64,000 bases of DNA from Psococerastis gibbosa (Eukaryota > Arthropoda > Insecta > Psocodea > Psocidae). The notes under the pieces are model-generated. The model made no database searches, was not told the DNA's origin, and saw only the letters and a list, made by a program, of their open reading frames with translations. A program made the translations under genes and the position numbers. Shown in pieces: positions 46,600-57,657 of the stretch. The DNA lies in NCBI GenBank assembly GCA_963971405.1, contig OZ020490.1, positions 12,820,874-12,884,873 on the forward strand. The letters run 5' to 3'. Each line of letters opens with the position of its first letter. The stretch's first letter is position 1.

Positions 46600-46945
46600 A
46601 TTGCAGTGCTGATGTACTAATAAACGGAATAGACGAATGTCAATACGGTGCTCAAAGGGTCTATTGTGAAATATGTCAGCTGATTAATTATAAATAAATA
46701 ATAAATAAATAGGTAAGAAAGTGGCCACGAAAGCTGCGAATGTTGTAGTGTCTGTCTTGTACAGTACTCCTTACTCTGCCGTCCTCTTGAGTTTGTGCCT
46801 TCAACCATAACTTACCCCCAGTGATCTTCTTGAGGAGCCCTTCGTGTCTCAGAATATGCCCCACCCATTTGCCTCTCCTTGTTGAAATGAAATAGCTCTC
46901 ATTTGGTTATTCTGTGGAGCACTTCTTCGTTGGAAAATTAACCTA
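46600..46945 (-). mobile_element. Decayed reverse-transcriptase tail fragment
   Basis: The - strand encodes a degraded KWVGHILRHEGLLKKIT segment followed by SRGRQSKEY, corresponding to the GHxLRHxxL...GRPRxEY tail of insect non-LTR elements, with stops between. Confidence 0.6.
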
Positions 46946-47363
46946 CTAAGGCTAAATTTGCATTACACGGTACGTACCATTATAAATTGCGTGACCTTAA
47001 AGAAGATTCTAGAAATGCAAGCCAATTAATTTATTGAAGGCTTTCCGTCTATCGTACATGTGGAAAATAGATTGGTTCATTTGACGTTATCCTAGGGCAC
47101 TTCATCCCATTACATACAAATTAGAATAGTTATGGAAGAGTACGTAGCTACTAATTTTATACGAAGTCAATGTTAACTGTTTCCGCAATCAGTAGATAAT
47201 TGTTTATATACCTATTATTAGTTAGAAGGTTAGAGATGCGCTAATGATCATAACTAAGTAATAATTAACAATGGCGTAGCCAGAATTTTTTTTTGTGGTC
47301 CAGTTTTCATGCAACATCAATGCATAAAGTTTACCTGCTTCCGATAGGTTTTCGAATGGGGTG

Positions 47364-47944
47364 CATTGGCGTAAATTCCCAAAATTTCTGGGGGGAGGGG
47401 CTTTAGGACCCCGAGACTTTGATCCCCAGAGAAAAAATTGATAAATGGGCCCAAATTAGTGAGGTTTTGCTCATGTTATACCCTGGAGGTCTCCCCCGGA
47501 GAAAAAAAAATGATAAATAGGCTCAAATTAGTGAGGTTTTACGGATATTATACCCTGGAGAATTGGGGGGCCTGGGGGTCTCCTTCGGAGAAAAAAATTG
47601 ATAAATAGGTCCAAATTAGTGATGTTTTACGCATTTTGCAAGCAGTACAGTTGAGATTTTGCCGATGAATAAACCTACCGCTGAGGGGGGCCCGTGGGCC
47701 TCGCCCGAAGAAAAAGTTGAAAAAAAATTTAGGTCAGAAATATTGGGGTTTTAAGCGTTTTGAGAATATATATTTTGTGATAGTACTTTTTTTATGATGC
47801 CTTTCATTTAAAATAATAAATACATATAAAATATGCCTTTCACCACCATAATGTCTTTGTCACAAGAAATCTTGGGGGGGGGGGGGCTACGGGTGCCCTT
47901 GAGGGGGGCTAAGCCCCCCCCAGAACCCCCTATTCACGCCAATG
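47364..47944. mobile_element. hAT-like element nested in the outer element
   Basis: Inverted ends CATTGGCGTAAA and TTCACGCCAATG, with perfect octamer ATGGGGTG at 47356-47363 and 47945-47952. The interior holds about three degenerate ~90-110-bp tandem units (GGTCTCC...GGAGAAAAAAA..TTGATAAATAGG..CAAATTAGTGAGGTTTTA). Confidence 0.88.
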
Positions 47945-48048
47945 ATGGGGTGGTGTTTCATTTGGCGCTCCCCCCGTATTTGCGTAAAATAGTATAAAAA
48001 GAGGAAAGCCTCTCCCCTAGACGTACGCATCTTCTAATTAGGGGCATG

Positions 48049-49221
48049 CAGCGGCGGAGCGTGGGGTGATTGCAAGTGTAATGCTTGAAGAACAATTTTA
48101 TTATATACCAAGCAAGGACAGATACAGCGGAGGGGTGGAGGTAGCTGCCCCCCCCCCCCAAAAATTTGGTAAATCTATTGTAAATTAATTTATTACGCTC
48201 TGATTTAATCGATCCTACATACGTTTTTCCTATTTTGACCCACAACTACCCCCCCCCCCCAAAAAAAAAATGGGCTGGATCCGTACCTGATACCAAGTAC
48301 AGTAGGTATTTTTTTTACGGCATCGACGTTTCTCCTCATATGTACAAGCGCAGAGAAAGATTTCTGCTTAATTCGTCAATTAGACATTCACGCATGGTCA
48401 CTTGGAACCGTGAACAATTGCTCAATCACACGCAAAGAAAAACTAAAAACAAAACAACAATTAATTAATAATAAGTAACACCGGCTGAAAACGCACACGC
48501 GGTCAAAGAAGGAAGTGAATTCCGGGGAAATGGGAATAAAGCATTTAGAGTTTAGGGGAGGAGAGTACAACGCTACCCTCGAAGCCTATTGAAAATTGAA
48601 ATTCCCCGGAATTGGGAGAGTTTACAGGAAAATGGCAGCCCCGGTTTGATGTTTCCCACTATTTATGTCGTTGAAGTTAAAGAAGTAGGAAACATGCATC
48701 GTTTTATATAGCATGTTGGATCTTCTTAAAACGTTAAAATTTGAAAACAAAAAAGAAAACATTTGAATTACAACGTGGCGAGATTCTTAATTTTCTTAGA
48801 CTGCGTTGACAACATCATGCTCACACAATCTTATTTGAACGTGAGTTCCTATGGATTTCAACTAAACTCTAAATACATTCTAAGGGTTTGTTGCCACGTA
48901 GCTATACATTTTGAAAACTGCAATCCGAGTTTTTAGCGTGTACTTAGCTTACCTATTTTTTTCCCTATGTTAAGGCCCCATATAGTTTATTAACACACAA
49001 ATACTAGTGCCTCACAGAAATGACTACGCCTGCCGGGTGGCCTGCTGCCTTCCCAGTTCTCTAATCTTATATCGCTACATAACGTCAGGCTGATGAGTCA
49101 TGTTCCAAACTTTTTTGTGCATAATCGTATAGTTTTATTATTTTACTCAAAGACATTTTCCCTTCATCGATTTTTTAGGGTAATGCGGCATTACCCGCCT
49201 TACATGTACGCTCCACCACTG
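48049..49221. mobile_element. Second hAT-like element nested in the outer element
   Basis: Inverted ends CAGCGGCGGAGCGT and ACGCTCCACCACTG, with perfect octamer GGGGCATG at 48041-48048 and 49222-49229. It has no recognisable ORF and itself carries the insert at 48113-48289. Confidence 0.88.
48113..48289. mobile_element. Innermost hAT-type MITE of the nest, 177 bp
   Basis: Starts CAAGGACAGATAC and ends GGATCCGTACCTG. Perfect octamer ATACCAAG lies at 48105-48112 and 48290-48297. Same family as 23206-23380 in reverse orientation. Confidence 0.92.
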
Positions 49222-50061
49222 GGGGCATGATGTTAATTTCCCCACGCGACGGGCCAGGAGGCCGAAGAGGGGCCCGGGGGCCTCCCCCGGGAAGGTTTGT
49301 GAAAAAAATTGGCCTGCAATTGTGGAGTTTTACACATTTTGATGTATCTTATAATTTTTAGGTTTTACAGCCAATATTAGACCTAATGCAAGAAAGGGGC
49401 GCACGGGGGGTCTCCCTCAGGGGAATTATTTTGAAAAATAATAGGCCTGAAATAGTGGAATTTATGCACTTTGAAAGCAGTTATGTTTATATTTTACATG
49501 TGAAGAATATAACAGCTAACAAGGGAGGCCCGGGGGCTACCTCGGGGAATGTTTTTTAAAAGATAGGCCCTAAATAGTTTGTCAGCAAAAATATTTTGAT
49601 CTTGCAGACGATAAATTTATTATTAAAACTGAAAACAGGGGGACCGGGGTCTCCCCGGAGAATTTTTTAAATAAATATCTGAACAAATTTCTGTTTTTCT
49701 AAAAAAAAAATTTGGGGGGGGGGTCCGGACCCCATGGCTACGCCACTGATAATTAATAATGGGTTTACCAAATTGCTTAGAGCCAAAATTTGTACGTACT
49801 GTGTAATTTATTGTACATGATTTGAAGGACTTTTAGTCATTTATACCTACTTGTGGTATTGAACCATGTCCAGTACAAGCCTACAACACTATTGATTTTT
49901 CGCCTATAATTTTCGCCTATAACTTTCGCCTATAATTGGTGTTGTCTTCACATGAGAAAATGTTACATTACTACATTTCCTCGTTGTCAACCCAAAACGG
50001 CAACAAGCGACAATACCAATTGTTTCCGCATTGTCGTAGGTGGTAGTTAATATACTATATA

Positions 50062-50300
50062 TCTTCTTCTTTCAATGCCTTTTCTGTCGAAGATCGGCGA
50101 TTTGTACCTTGGAGACTGCTGCTCTGGAAAGGGAAGTCGTGCTGCTGCCAAACCACTGCCTCAGGTTTTTCAACCAGGATGTTCTTCTTCTGCCTGGAGC
50201 CCTCTGTCCTTCTATCTTCCCTTGAATTATTACATGCAGAAGGCGATACTTTTTACTCCTTATCGCATGACAGAAGACAGATAGTCTGATTTTCACAAAG
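50062..50300 (-). mobile_element. Reverse-transcriptase tail fragment
   Basis: The - strand encodes GKIEGQRAPGRRRTSWLKN then LRQWFGSSTTSLSRAAVSKV, a very well-known C-terminal signature of insect endonuclease/reverse transcriptases. About 75 codons are open. Related copies occur at 24061-24415 and 19978-20280. Confidence 0.8.
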
Positions 50301-50778
50301 TGTGCTCAATCCAAGGGCTCTGCAAAGCCTCTGTTGGCCGCTGGGGCTACGCAAGAATACTAGTAATCATTTTACTCAGGCCCCCGCGCCCTAGTAGCAC
50401 CCGCACTTGACCTAGCGTTGTTATGTCTATTAAGAAATTAATACATCTATTATTTTGCGCCTAATCATTCAAAAATGTATCCCCTGTTAAGAGTTTTATT
50501 AATAAGTCTTCGTCTGTAAAATTTTAAATATTTTGTTATAAAAGCCCCAATATCTTTTACAATTTTACCCCCTGTATGGAGCAATTACAATAAATATTGG
50601 TCTGCTAAATCTAAAAGTAGCAGTTATCAAAACTCATACACCCGGATATTTCGGACCTATTTTTTTTTTTTTTTTTTCATAAATGTGGGACCGGAACCCC
50701 TTGTTGTATTAATATATGAACATAAACTATTTTTAAATTTTATTTTTTATACTAGAGCTCCTATTTCTACATGGGTTA

Positions 50779-51020
50779 GTTAGTAGTATGGTTGGACACA
50801 GTCCCAGGCCACGGTGTGGGCCCATAGGGCAGGGGACCTCCTGATTATAGTGGATTCCGAACCACTTGGGAAATACAGTGAAGTCACACGATTAGTTCGG
50901 AGGTGACCAGGACAAGTCCTACCATGTTTCCCTACCGGCACTGTGCACACGACCAAGTTTTCTGCATCTTTGAACCTGCTCTGGTCCGCTGGATTCAACT
51001 TGGTAAGGCGGCCGGCTTCA
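50779..51020 (-). mobile_element. SINE family 1, short form, with 10-bp target duplication
   Basis: Very similar to 34142-34383. Direct repeat ACATGGGTTA at 50769-50778 and 51021-51030. It lies about 310 bp upstream of the candidate promoter of the repetitive secreted protein gene. Confidence 0.88.
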
Positions 51021-51332
51021 ACATGGGTTACGGCACCAATAAAATGGGAGAACCGCTGACCTAAATCAAACCCACGTAAAGCTTGCCCTTGGAATATGGG
51101 TTAGTAGTAATAGTGGGCCCAAAGGGGATATAAAGACAATTTTCTTCATTTCTTTCTTTCTTCTTCTTGGAAATAGAACTGTAATGGACTTAGCCTATTT
51201 AGGTCGAAATATTTCCATTGATTCTATAATTGATTAAGTAGTTGTAATTAAGTAGCCTTTTACGAGCACACATTCAGTAAATGTATAGTGCTCTTGTCCA
51301 CATGTCATTAGCATCGGAGGTTAAATGAAGTG

Positions 51333-51369
51333 CATAAAATAAATCGCGGATTGTAAGGGATCAACATTT
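51333..51369 (+). promoter_or_regulatory. Candidate TATA/initiator promoter of the repetitive secreted protein gene
   Basis: CATAAAATAAA at 51333-51343 lies about 29 bp before a TCA initiator-like trinucleotide whose A is 51363. This is the standard arthropod TATA-Inr spacing. It would give a 46-nt leader before the ATG at 51409. No direct evidence of a transcription start. Confidence 0.4.
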
Positions 51370-51408
51370 AACTGTTAACAGGGAAACCGGAAGGAGTTAT
51401 CTTCACGT

Positions 51409-54110
51409 ATGCAGGTAAGTCCTTGTTAATCCTACTACAGTGTACAACAGGGGTATTCACAATAGTGTGGTAAAATGGGAAAGTTCAGTAAGCATATAGA
51501 AATTATAACTTATATACTGTATGTAAGTAATAGCACCTATATTAATTATTTTGTTAGCTATACCAAGTTGAATTCACCAGAAGAAAGCCTGTTAAAAGCT
51601 GCAGTTTTTTTTTTTTTTTTTTAACTTGGTAGTGGTCACAGCGTTGGTAGGGGAACATGGAGGGACATAATAACACACTGCCTGTCTGTCTCTAACTCGA
51701 TTTGGGGGCCATACGAATCAATAGAGTTTGACGAAATTCAGAATCACCAAAATGTTGTCAAGTACCTTTTTCTTCCATTTTTTTCATGACTTAATTTTGG
51801 GGTTGGTAAACCCCCAAAAAAAACCACAAAAATGCTTCAAGTGATTTCTTTTAAATTAATTTATATTGTAGTAATTATTAATGTTAATAAACCCCACTAG
51901 GTCACATCCCCATATATAGTTTGGTCAGGGCGTTAAAAAAATTAAGGGGATTTGCTACGTAGAAAATGGGCACCCCAAAATTAAATACTCATCATTTTTT
52001 ATTTCATTAATTCAGCAAGTTATTAAAAATTTGACATTATATAATCGGGTATTTTTACTTTTTGGTTTTGTGTATTTTAATTCCAAAAATCCCAGATTAC
52101 GCGAAATTTTAGTCCCCACTGGTGTCTAAGAAAGAACTAAAGTACCAAAAATATAGTAGTTTCTATTATATGATGCATGAAGTTGTCTTCTACAACTTAC
52201 ATGAGCCAAATCTTTAATAACTTGCTTTGGTAATTAAATAAAAAGTCAATAAAAACAACTAATTTTGAGGTGCTAATTTTCTACGAAGCATGATGTCCTC
52301 TTAATGAAAAATGAATCAATAATAATTTTTCTTAGGGACCATTCTGTAGATGCTTTCTAATTTCAGGTATGCATTAGGTGCTAAGTAGAGTAACAAACTA
52401 CAAAGAACAGGCTGTTTTCCAAAGCAAGGTTTTGTTATGAAGATTTTTGGAGACATCGCATTATGGACAATCCAAGCTCCATTTTGCATACGATAAATTT
52501 ACCATTATTATTGTGTGGTATTACATTATTGGCCTGCCCATTCTATACTATGGAATTTTCCCGTCGATCAATCCAGTGCTTAAAGATAGGGAAAATCTAT
52601 AAGAAGCCGATATTATATATAACCACGGGACAATTATTTACCATAGAACTATTACGGTACCTAAACTAATTGATAAATAGGAAAGCATGTACTAGTTCAA
52701 TCGCAACGGTTCTTTATTTAGCTGACTAATTGTATTCTCTTACAGATCATATCCATTTTTCTTGCGATTGTGGCAAGCGCCCAATCGGTACGTAACGACA
52801 GAGCATCAGGAGCATATAACACAACCATAAAGTATGGACGCCCTGACGAGAAAGCCACCTTCGACATCCGCTCTTCCAATGATGACCAAGACCTCGCTTT
52901 CAGTGACTCTTTTTCCACGAATGACATCACACTAAACAAAATCACCACAGCTCCAAAAACAGAAATCTACAAAACCACCACTTCTGGATCAACTCCTAAA
53001 GACCGGCCGACGACACTTAATTCTTCTCCATTAGAATTCTCTCCCGCCTCTTTCAGCACCAGCCCAACGAACTACCAGAACTTACCTTCCTCAACTGCTT
53101 CAAGCTCAGGTGCTAATCCAACGACTAACAATGGATATCTAACTGGCTTATTCACTCATTCAACTATTCTTGAAAATTACCCAACAAGTTACAGCAGCTA
53201 TCCTCTTGAAACAACACCTGCTACAACTATACCTAATACTAACCCAACAAATTACAATAGTTATCCAGTAGAATTATCCTCAGCATCACCCTTTTCCAGT
53301 CCAAACCCGAGAAATTACAACAACTTTCCAACAGGATTCTCCCCAGCAGCACCTACTGTCAACCCAACAAATTACAACAATTTTGAAGCTCCTACAACAA
53401 ACCCAACAAGTTACAACAGCTTTCCTGTAGGATTCTCTCCTGCGAGACCTACTGCAAACCCATCAAACTACAACCACTTTCCAGTAGGATTCTCTCCTGC
53501 AACGCCTACTGCAAACCCAACAAACTACAACTTTCCTGTAGAATACTCTCCTGCAACTACCAACCCCAACAATTGCAACAACTTTCAAATAGGATTACCC
53601 TCAGCAACGCCTAACCCCAACCTAACAAATCGCAACAACTTTCCTATAGGAGTATCTTCTGCAGCGCCTATTTCTGGTAGTAACGCAGGAAATTACAACC
53701 CGTACTTCCAACAAGCGAACCCATCTGCTACAACCGTCTCTAGTGCGAGTCCGACCAATTACTATAACTTCCCTACAGGATTCTCGCAAAATACACCTGT
53801 CTCTTACCCAACGAGCAACAATTTTCCGGCTGGAATCCCTCCAAATTATCAAAATGTTCCTACAGGATTTACCCCAGCCTCTTCAACTTATCCAACAAAT
53901 TACAATAACTTTGTTAATGGAAATAACCCTCCAGTTGGTTATAATAACCCTCCAGTTTCTTCTTACTATCCAAATTACCCCGCGCAAGTTACATCCCCAG
54001 TTGCCCAGTATCCAACTCTTGTAGGAGTATCTTCTTACCCCGCAACTTCCCGGAACAGCAATTCACCTACTATCAAATCAAAAACTAGAATCGCTCCCAG
54101 CACGAATTAA
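51409..54110 (+). CDS. Secreted Asn/Pro/Thr/Ser-rich repetitive protein, two coding exons
   Basis: Exon 1 coding part is only ATG CAG (51409-51414), followed directly by GTAAGT. Exon 2 runs 52746-54110 after a TTACAG acceptor, phase 0. Joined they start MQIISIFLAIVASAQS, a textbook signal peptide, and give 456 residues. After about 80 ordinary residues (including KYGRPDEKATFDIRSSN) the chain becomes degenerate repeats of about 17-19 residues built on NPTNYNNFPVGFSPATPT, then a Tyr/Pro-rich tail. No cysteine-based domain, chitin-binding motif or membrane segment is visible. It resembles low-complexity cuticle, eggshell or silk-like proteins in composition only. I do not recognise the family. 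It lies 8.5 kb downstream of the chitinase-like gene on the same strand. Confidence 0.82.
51550..51680 (+). mobile_element. SINE family 1 fragment
   Basis: Only the 5' part is present (CTATACCAAGTTGAATTCACC to GGGGAACATGGAGGGAC), with a poly-T insert at 51606-51622. Confidence 0.65.
51690..52690 (+). mobile_element. Diverged long copy of the (TCTG)n element, in the intron of the repetitive secreted protein gene
   Basis: Blocks such as GACGAAATTCAGAATCACC, a CTCAAG-TGATTTCTTT stretch, TTTCAGGTATGCATTAGGTG and GATAAATAGGAAAGCATG align in order with 11447-12350, with heavy divergence. It fills most of the 1.3 kb intron. Confidence 0.6.
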
Positions 54111-54434
54111 CCTTGGTAATACTGTACTATTTTATTGTGATATCGTAACGTCGAGTTTATCTTGAACGACGTTACAGGAAATTGTTTCAATTAACTCTAT
54201 CCATGCCTTTTAAATTGTGAGTTCGATACTATACAGGCTATATATACTATTATTTTAACATTGGGATTTGAGCGCGAAAAAATTTCTAATGGTAGCGCAG
54301 CATAGGGGGTTATAAAGAAAATTCCCCTTATTGACTAGGCAGTTAAAAATAGGTTAAATCCATTTTAATGAGTTTCAGAACGGTTCATGAAAAACCATAC
54401 ACTAATCACAACGCTTTCTTTTTGCCTAAATTGA

Positions 54435-54440
54435 AATAAA
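54435..54440 (+). terminator. Possible AATAAA polyadenylation signal of the repetitive secreted protein gene
   Basis: AATAAA, 325 nt after the stop codon at 54108-54110. Nearer A/T-rich variants exist, so the assignment is tentative. Confidence 0.35.
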
Positions 54441-55064
54441 TATCTATTGTCACCAGCTAAAATGTATTTCAATTTAGACTAGAAGCATTTTCCTTGGTTT
54501 CAAGTTTTTTTTTACCAACCTTCTTCAACCTTACAACAATATATTTATCTTGTTTTTGGTGGACTAGGCATTATGATGCTCCCAGGGGAATTTTTTTATG
54601 GCGTCCTGGGCTTTACTTTATTTTTCTTTCTTAATAGGCATACCCCAATCTTAAAATTTAAATTAAATGCTCGATTGTTTGGTCGGTAACTAATTAGTTT
54701 AGAATAATTCCATTCATCCATTTTTTTATTTATTAGGCCTATACAGGCAGTGTAAATTTTTAATTCTCACTAATTCGATTGTGTTTTTGACATTCTATTG
54801 TAAGATAAAAAAATACAAAAAACAATTCACGCTCGCGAGCATTACAAATATGTTATTTTTTTTAGATAATGTAATCAATCAAATAATAATGTGTCTCTTT
54901 AATGACTTGTTCCCAATTGTAAGGAACCGTGTGTCATTGAACACGGAAGGTAGCCTAATTCTAAGTGTAGTAGTGGGTGTTAGCCTCAACTCCACTAGGT
55001 TTGTCAATCGATCGAACAAAATGCGTGTTTTATATTTTATTTTTTTTTATCTTTCATAAAAGGT

Positions 55065-55222
55065 TAATCGCCTAAAAAAATTGTATGAATGTATCCGATT
55101 GACCTCATCAGTCGACTCTGTAGGTTATTACCCGTGTTGAGTTACGACAAGTCTCCGATCGCATGGCGTGTATAGACTCGCACAAGTGCAAGCACGTTAC
55201 CACCAGGCCATCGAAGTCGTGA
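55065..55222 (-). mobile_element. tRNA-like SINE family 3 copy
   Basis: The reverse complement reads GATGGCCTGGTGGTAACGTG then GGTAATAACCTACAGAG, collinear with 59158-59310. Confidence 0.65.
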
Positions 55223-55934
55223 GTTTCATCAGAACAGTAACAAGACATAATCTGGGCTACAAGACAAAAGTCGATCTGAAAATAGACTGCTAAGTTTTAG
55301 CAGGTGCTTACAGCTTACGTGCTGCCGCGGCTTGATGGTAAGTGTATTAACTACCTTTCTGGGGTATATGGAAGATCGTGGTAAAATAAATTCGCATGTG
55401 CAATTCATAGAGTAGAAAGACAAAATTGTGTCAACAAATTTTCGTACCACCACTCTTTTGGTATACATCAGTGCAATGACTACATTCTAAAACAAAAATA
55501 TAATGCAGGCAGATACGACCTTCTTAAAACCTTAGGAACAGACACAAACTACCAAGGATGAAGTTAAATCTTCAAATTATATTCCAGAAAAATATTTCAA
55601 ACCCGCTTTTCGTGAAACCAGCAGTCTTAAATATTTTTTTCAATACCACGTCAACTTGCTTCCGACAGGTAATATTCGAATAAGAATATAGTAATGCAAC
55701 TGAAGATGTTGACCGCAGCTGTTGATGAAACGTCACTTTCAGTACTCCTCGGATTCTGTTGATGCACTATTTGCAAGCATTTTCAGTTACAAAGTTCCAA
55801 TACCGTACCTAACTTTTTTTTGAGTCATGAGTAAAATATCACTTTCGATAGGTAGGTACCCAAAGCCTAAACGTATCAGGGTTGCTATCATTATAGTAGA
55901 GCTATAAAATTTAAATTATGTCCAGTAAAGTAAA

Positions 55935-56190
55935 GTAAATTCGTGTCGGGGTGGTACTACCCGTGGTACAGGAGTTTTCAGGTTGCATCAACAGCCTCCT
56001 GTTTAACCTATCGACAGTCAGGGAAGACTGCCGGGACCGCCGGCTTTACATGCCCTCCGAAGCATGGTAGTCAGAAGATAAATAATTGTACCACTAGAAA
56101 ATTTTGGCATTCGGGTGGGACTCGAACCAGTCACCTTCTGGATGATAGTCCGAGTCGTTACCTCTACGCCATTCTGACTACTGTCCAGTA
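55935..56190 (-). mobile_element. tRNA-derived SINE (family 2 relative)
   Basis: The - strand starts GTAGTCAGAATGGCGTAGAGG (box A-like), has GGTTCGAGTCC (box B) and then GGAGGGCATGTAAAGCCGGC. It ends near the GTAAAGTAAAGTAAA-like repeat at 55925-55938. Confidence 0.7.
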
Positions 56191-56494
56191 CAAAAGGCAG
56201 CATGCACGCGGACAGAACAATGACCCCTTGGCTTAAGCAACAAGAGGTTATCAGTAACGACGGGAAAATCCTTTTAGGAGAATCTCTTTTGGACTAATCC
56301 ACGGAATTATAGTTAAATAATAATATATTATGATCAATCAATCAATCAATTAACCTTTGTCCATGACCCACCAAGGTGGGATAGACGGCGTCCAATAATA
56401 ATAATAATACATAATAAGCCTAGAAATAGCCTAGACAAAAGTTTTGGATAAAATATAAATGAATGGTTGCAATAGTTTACTGAAATGAACAGGA

Positions 56495-56560
56495 ATAGCC
56501 CAGTCGGAAGAGAGTTAGACTATGAAACGGAAGACCGAGGTTCGAGACCCGACATAAATG
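56495..56560 (+). mobile_element. tRNA-like SINE head
   Basis: TAGCCCAGTCGGAAGAGAG (box A-like) and GGTTCGAGACC (box B-like) at tRNA spacing. No full cloverleaf is evident. Confidence 0.5.
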
Positions 56561-57010
56561 GAAAATTTGGGTCCTCCCGACCCTAATGGGCACCTTACAT
56601 TCATCAGTAGGGGAAAACCGCTACTTCCGGGCTTGTTGCTGACCACCAACATACCAATGGAGCTGTGATCAAGAGAGAGGATGATCTACCAGTCCTCAGG
56701 CACAAACTGTCATTGAGTTCAAGAAATATGATGAATGAAATAATGAAATGGCTAGATATAGATCGGATTTTCAGAGGAAAAATAAAAACCACTATGTAAT
56801 ATCCAATGAAATTTCTAAAACCACCCTCCCCCCCCCCCCGACAAATTCTTGGCTACGGCCTTGATTGAGTTGTCGTGCCACAGCCTTTTTTCAGTACTCA
56901 ACCGAACTTCACACCGTAACTACCCCAAATATAGACCCCAATGAAAGAAACTAGTAACCTGTACCGGCTGTACCTGATCACAGTTCTATATAGTATAATG
57001 ATTGTTGCTT

Positions 57011-57428
57011 ATTGCTTTCCAATTTATACGTAATAAAAGTCGAAATTTTCGATTCCGAGATTTCAACGGTTTTACACGTTTTCAGGTACCAGGAACCAAA
57101 AAAAGTGGTTTTTAAGAAATGTTTTTTTGGAGGTTTTTGAAAATAAAACCCCCCAAATTGAGTTAGCCCAAAAAAAAAAAAATGGTCCCGAGGTATGATT
57201 TTTGTGAACCTACATGCCAAATTTCACTCAAATCCACTGAGTAGTTTGCCCGGAAATCGACGAACAGACAGACCGACCGACAGACCGACCGACAGACAGA
57301 CATTTTGTAAAAACCACTTTTTTGGGTTCCTGGGACCTCAAAACGTGTAAATCCGTTGAAATCTCAGAATCTAAAATTTCGACCATCACAAAGCTTTCCT
57401 TATACTATGTATAAATTGGAAAGCAATA
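57011..57428. mobile_element. Compact fold-back copy of the (TCTG)n element family
   Basis: Left and right ~110-bp arms are inverted copies of each other (TATTGCTTTCCAATTTATAC ... CTCAAAACGTGTAAATC ... TGTATAAATTGGAAAGCAATA). The core has CAGA/CCGA repeats at 57266-57302. Confidence 0.82.
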
Positions 57429-57496
57429 ATCAAGTCAATCTATGTGGTAGGAATGATAGAATTTCCGATCTTCTCTTGTATATCTTTGAATGTAAG

Positions 57497-57657
57497 CAGG
57501 GACGGATTCAGCCCATTTTTTGGGGTGGGGGTAGTTGGGGGTTAAAATAGGAAGAACATGTGTAGGATCGATTAAATTAGAGCGTAATAAATTAATTTAC
57601 AATAGATTTACCAAATTTAGGGGGGGCAGCTCCCCCTCCCCCCTGTATCCGTCTTTG
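57497..57657. mobile_element. hAT-type MITE, 161 bp
   Basis: Starts CAGGGACGGATTC and ends ATCCGTCTTTG, flanked by AATGTAAG and CATGTAAG (7 of 8). Same family as 23206-23380. Confidence 0.85.

Larger units (their letters stand above)
47269..49748. mobile_element. Outer hAT-like element of a four-element nest
   Basis: Inverted ends CAATGGCGTAGCCA and TGGCTACGCCACTG, with the perfect octamer ATAATTAA at 47261-47268 and 49749-49756. Without its inserts it is about 710 bp and non-coding. Its interior is built from degenerate units with a GGGGGTCTCC...GGAGAAAAA core. Confidence 0.9.
43016..51330. other. Intergenic region between the chitinase-like and repetitive secreted protein genes
   Basis: Nothing is recognised in 43016-44890 and 45550-46260. 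The rest holds the 142-bp duplication element, SINE heads, a reverse-transcriptase tail, the hAT nest (47269-49748), another reverse-transcriptase tail and a SINE. Confidence 0.7.
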
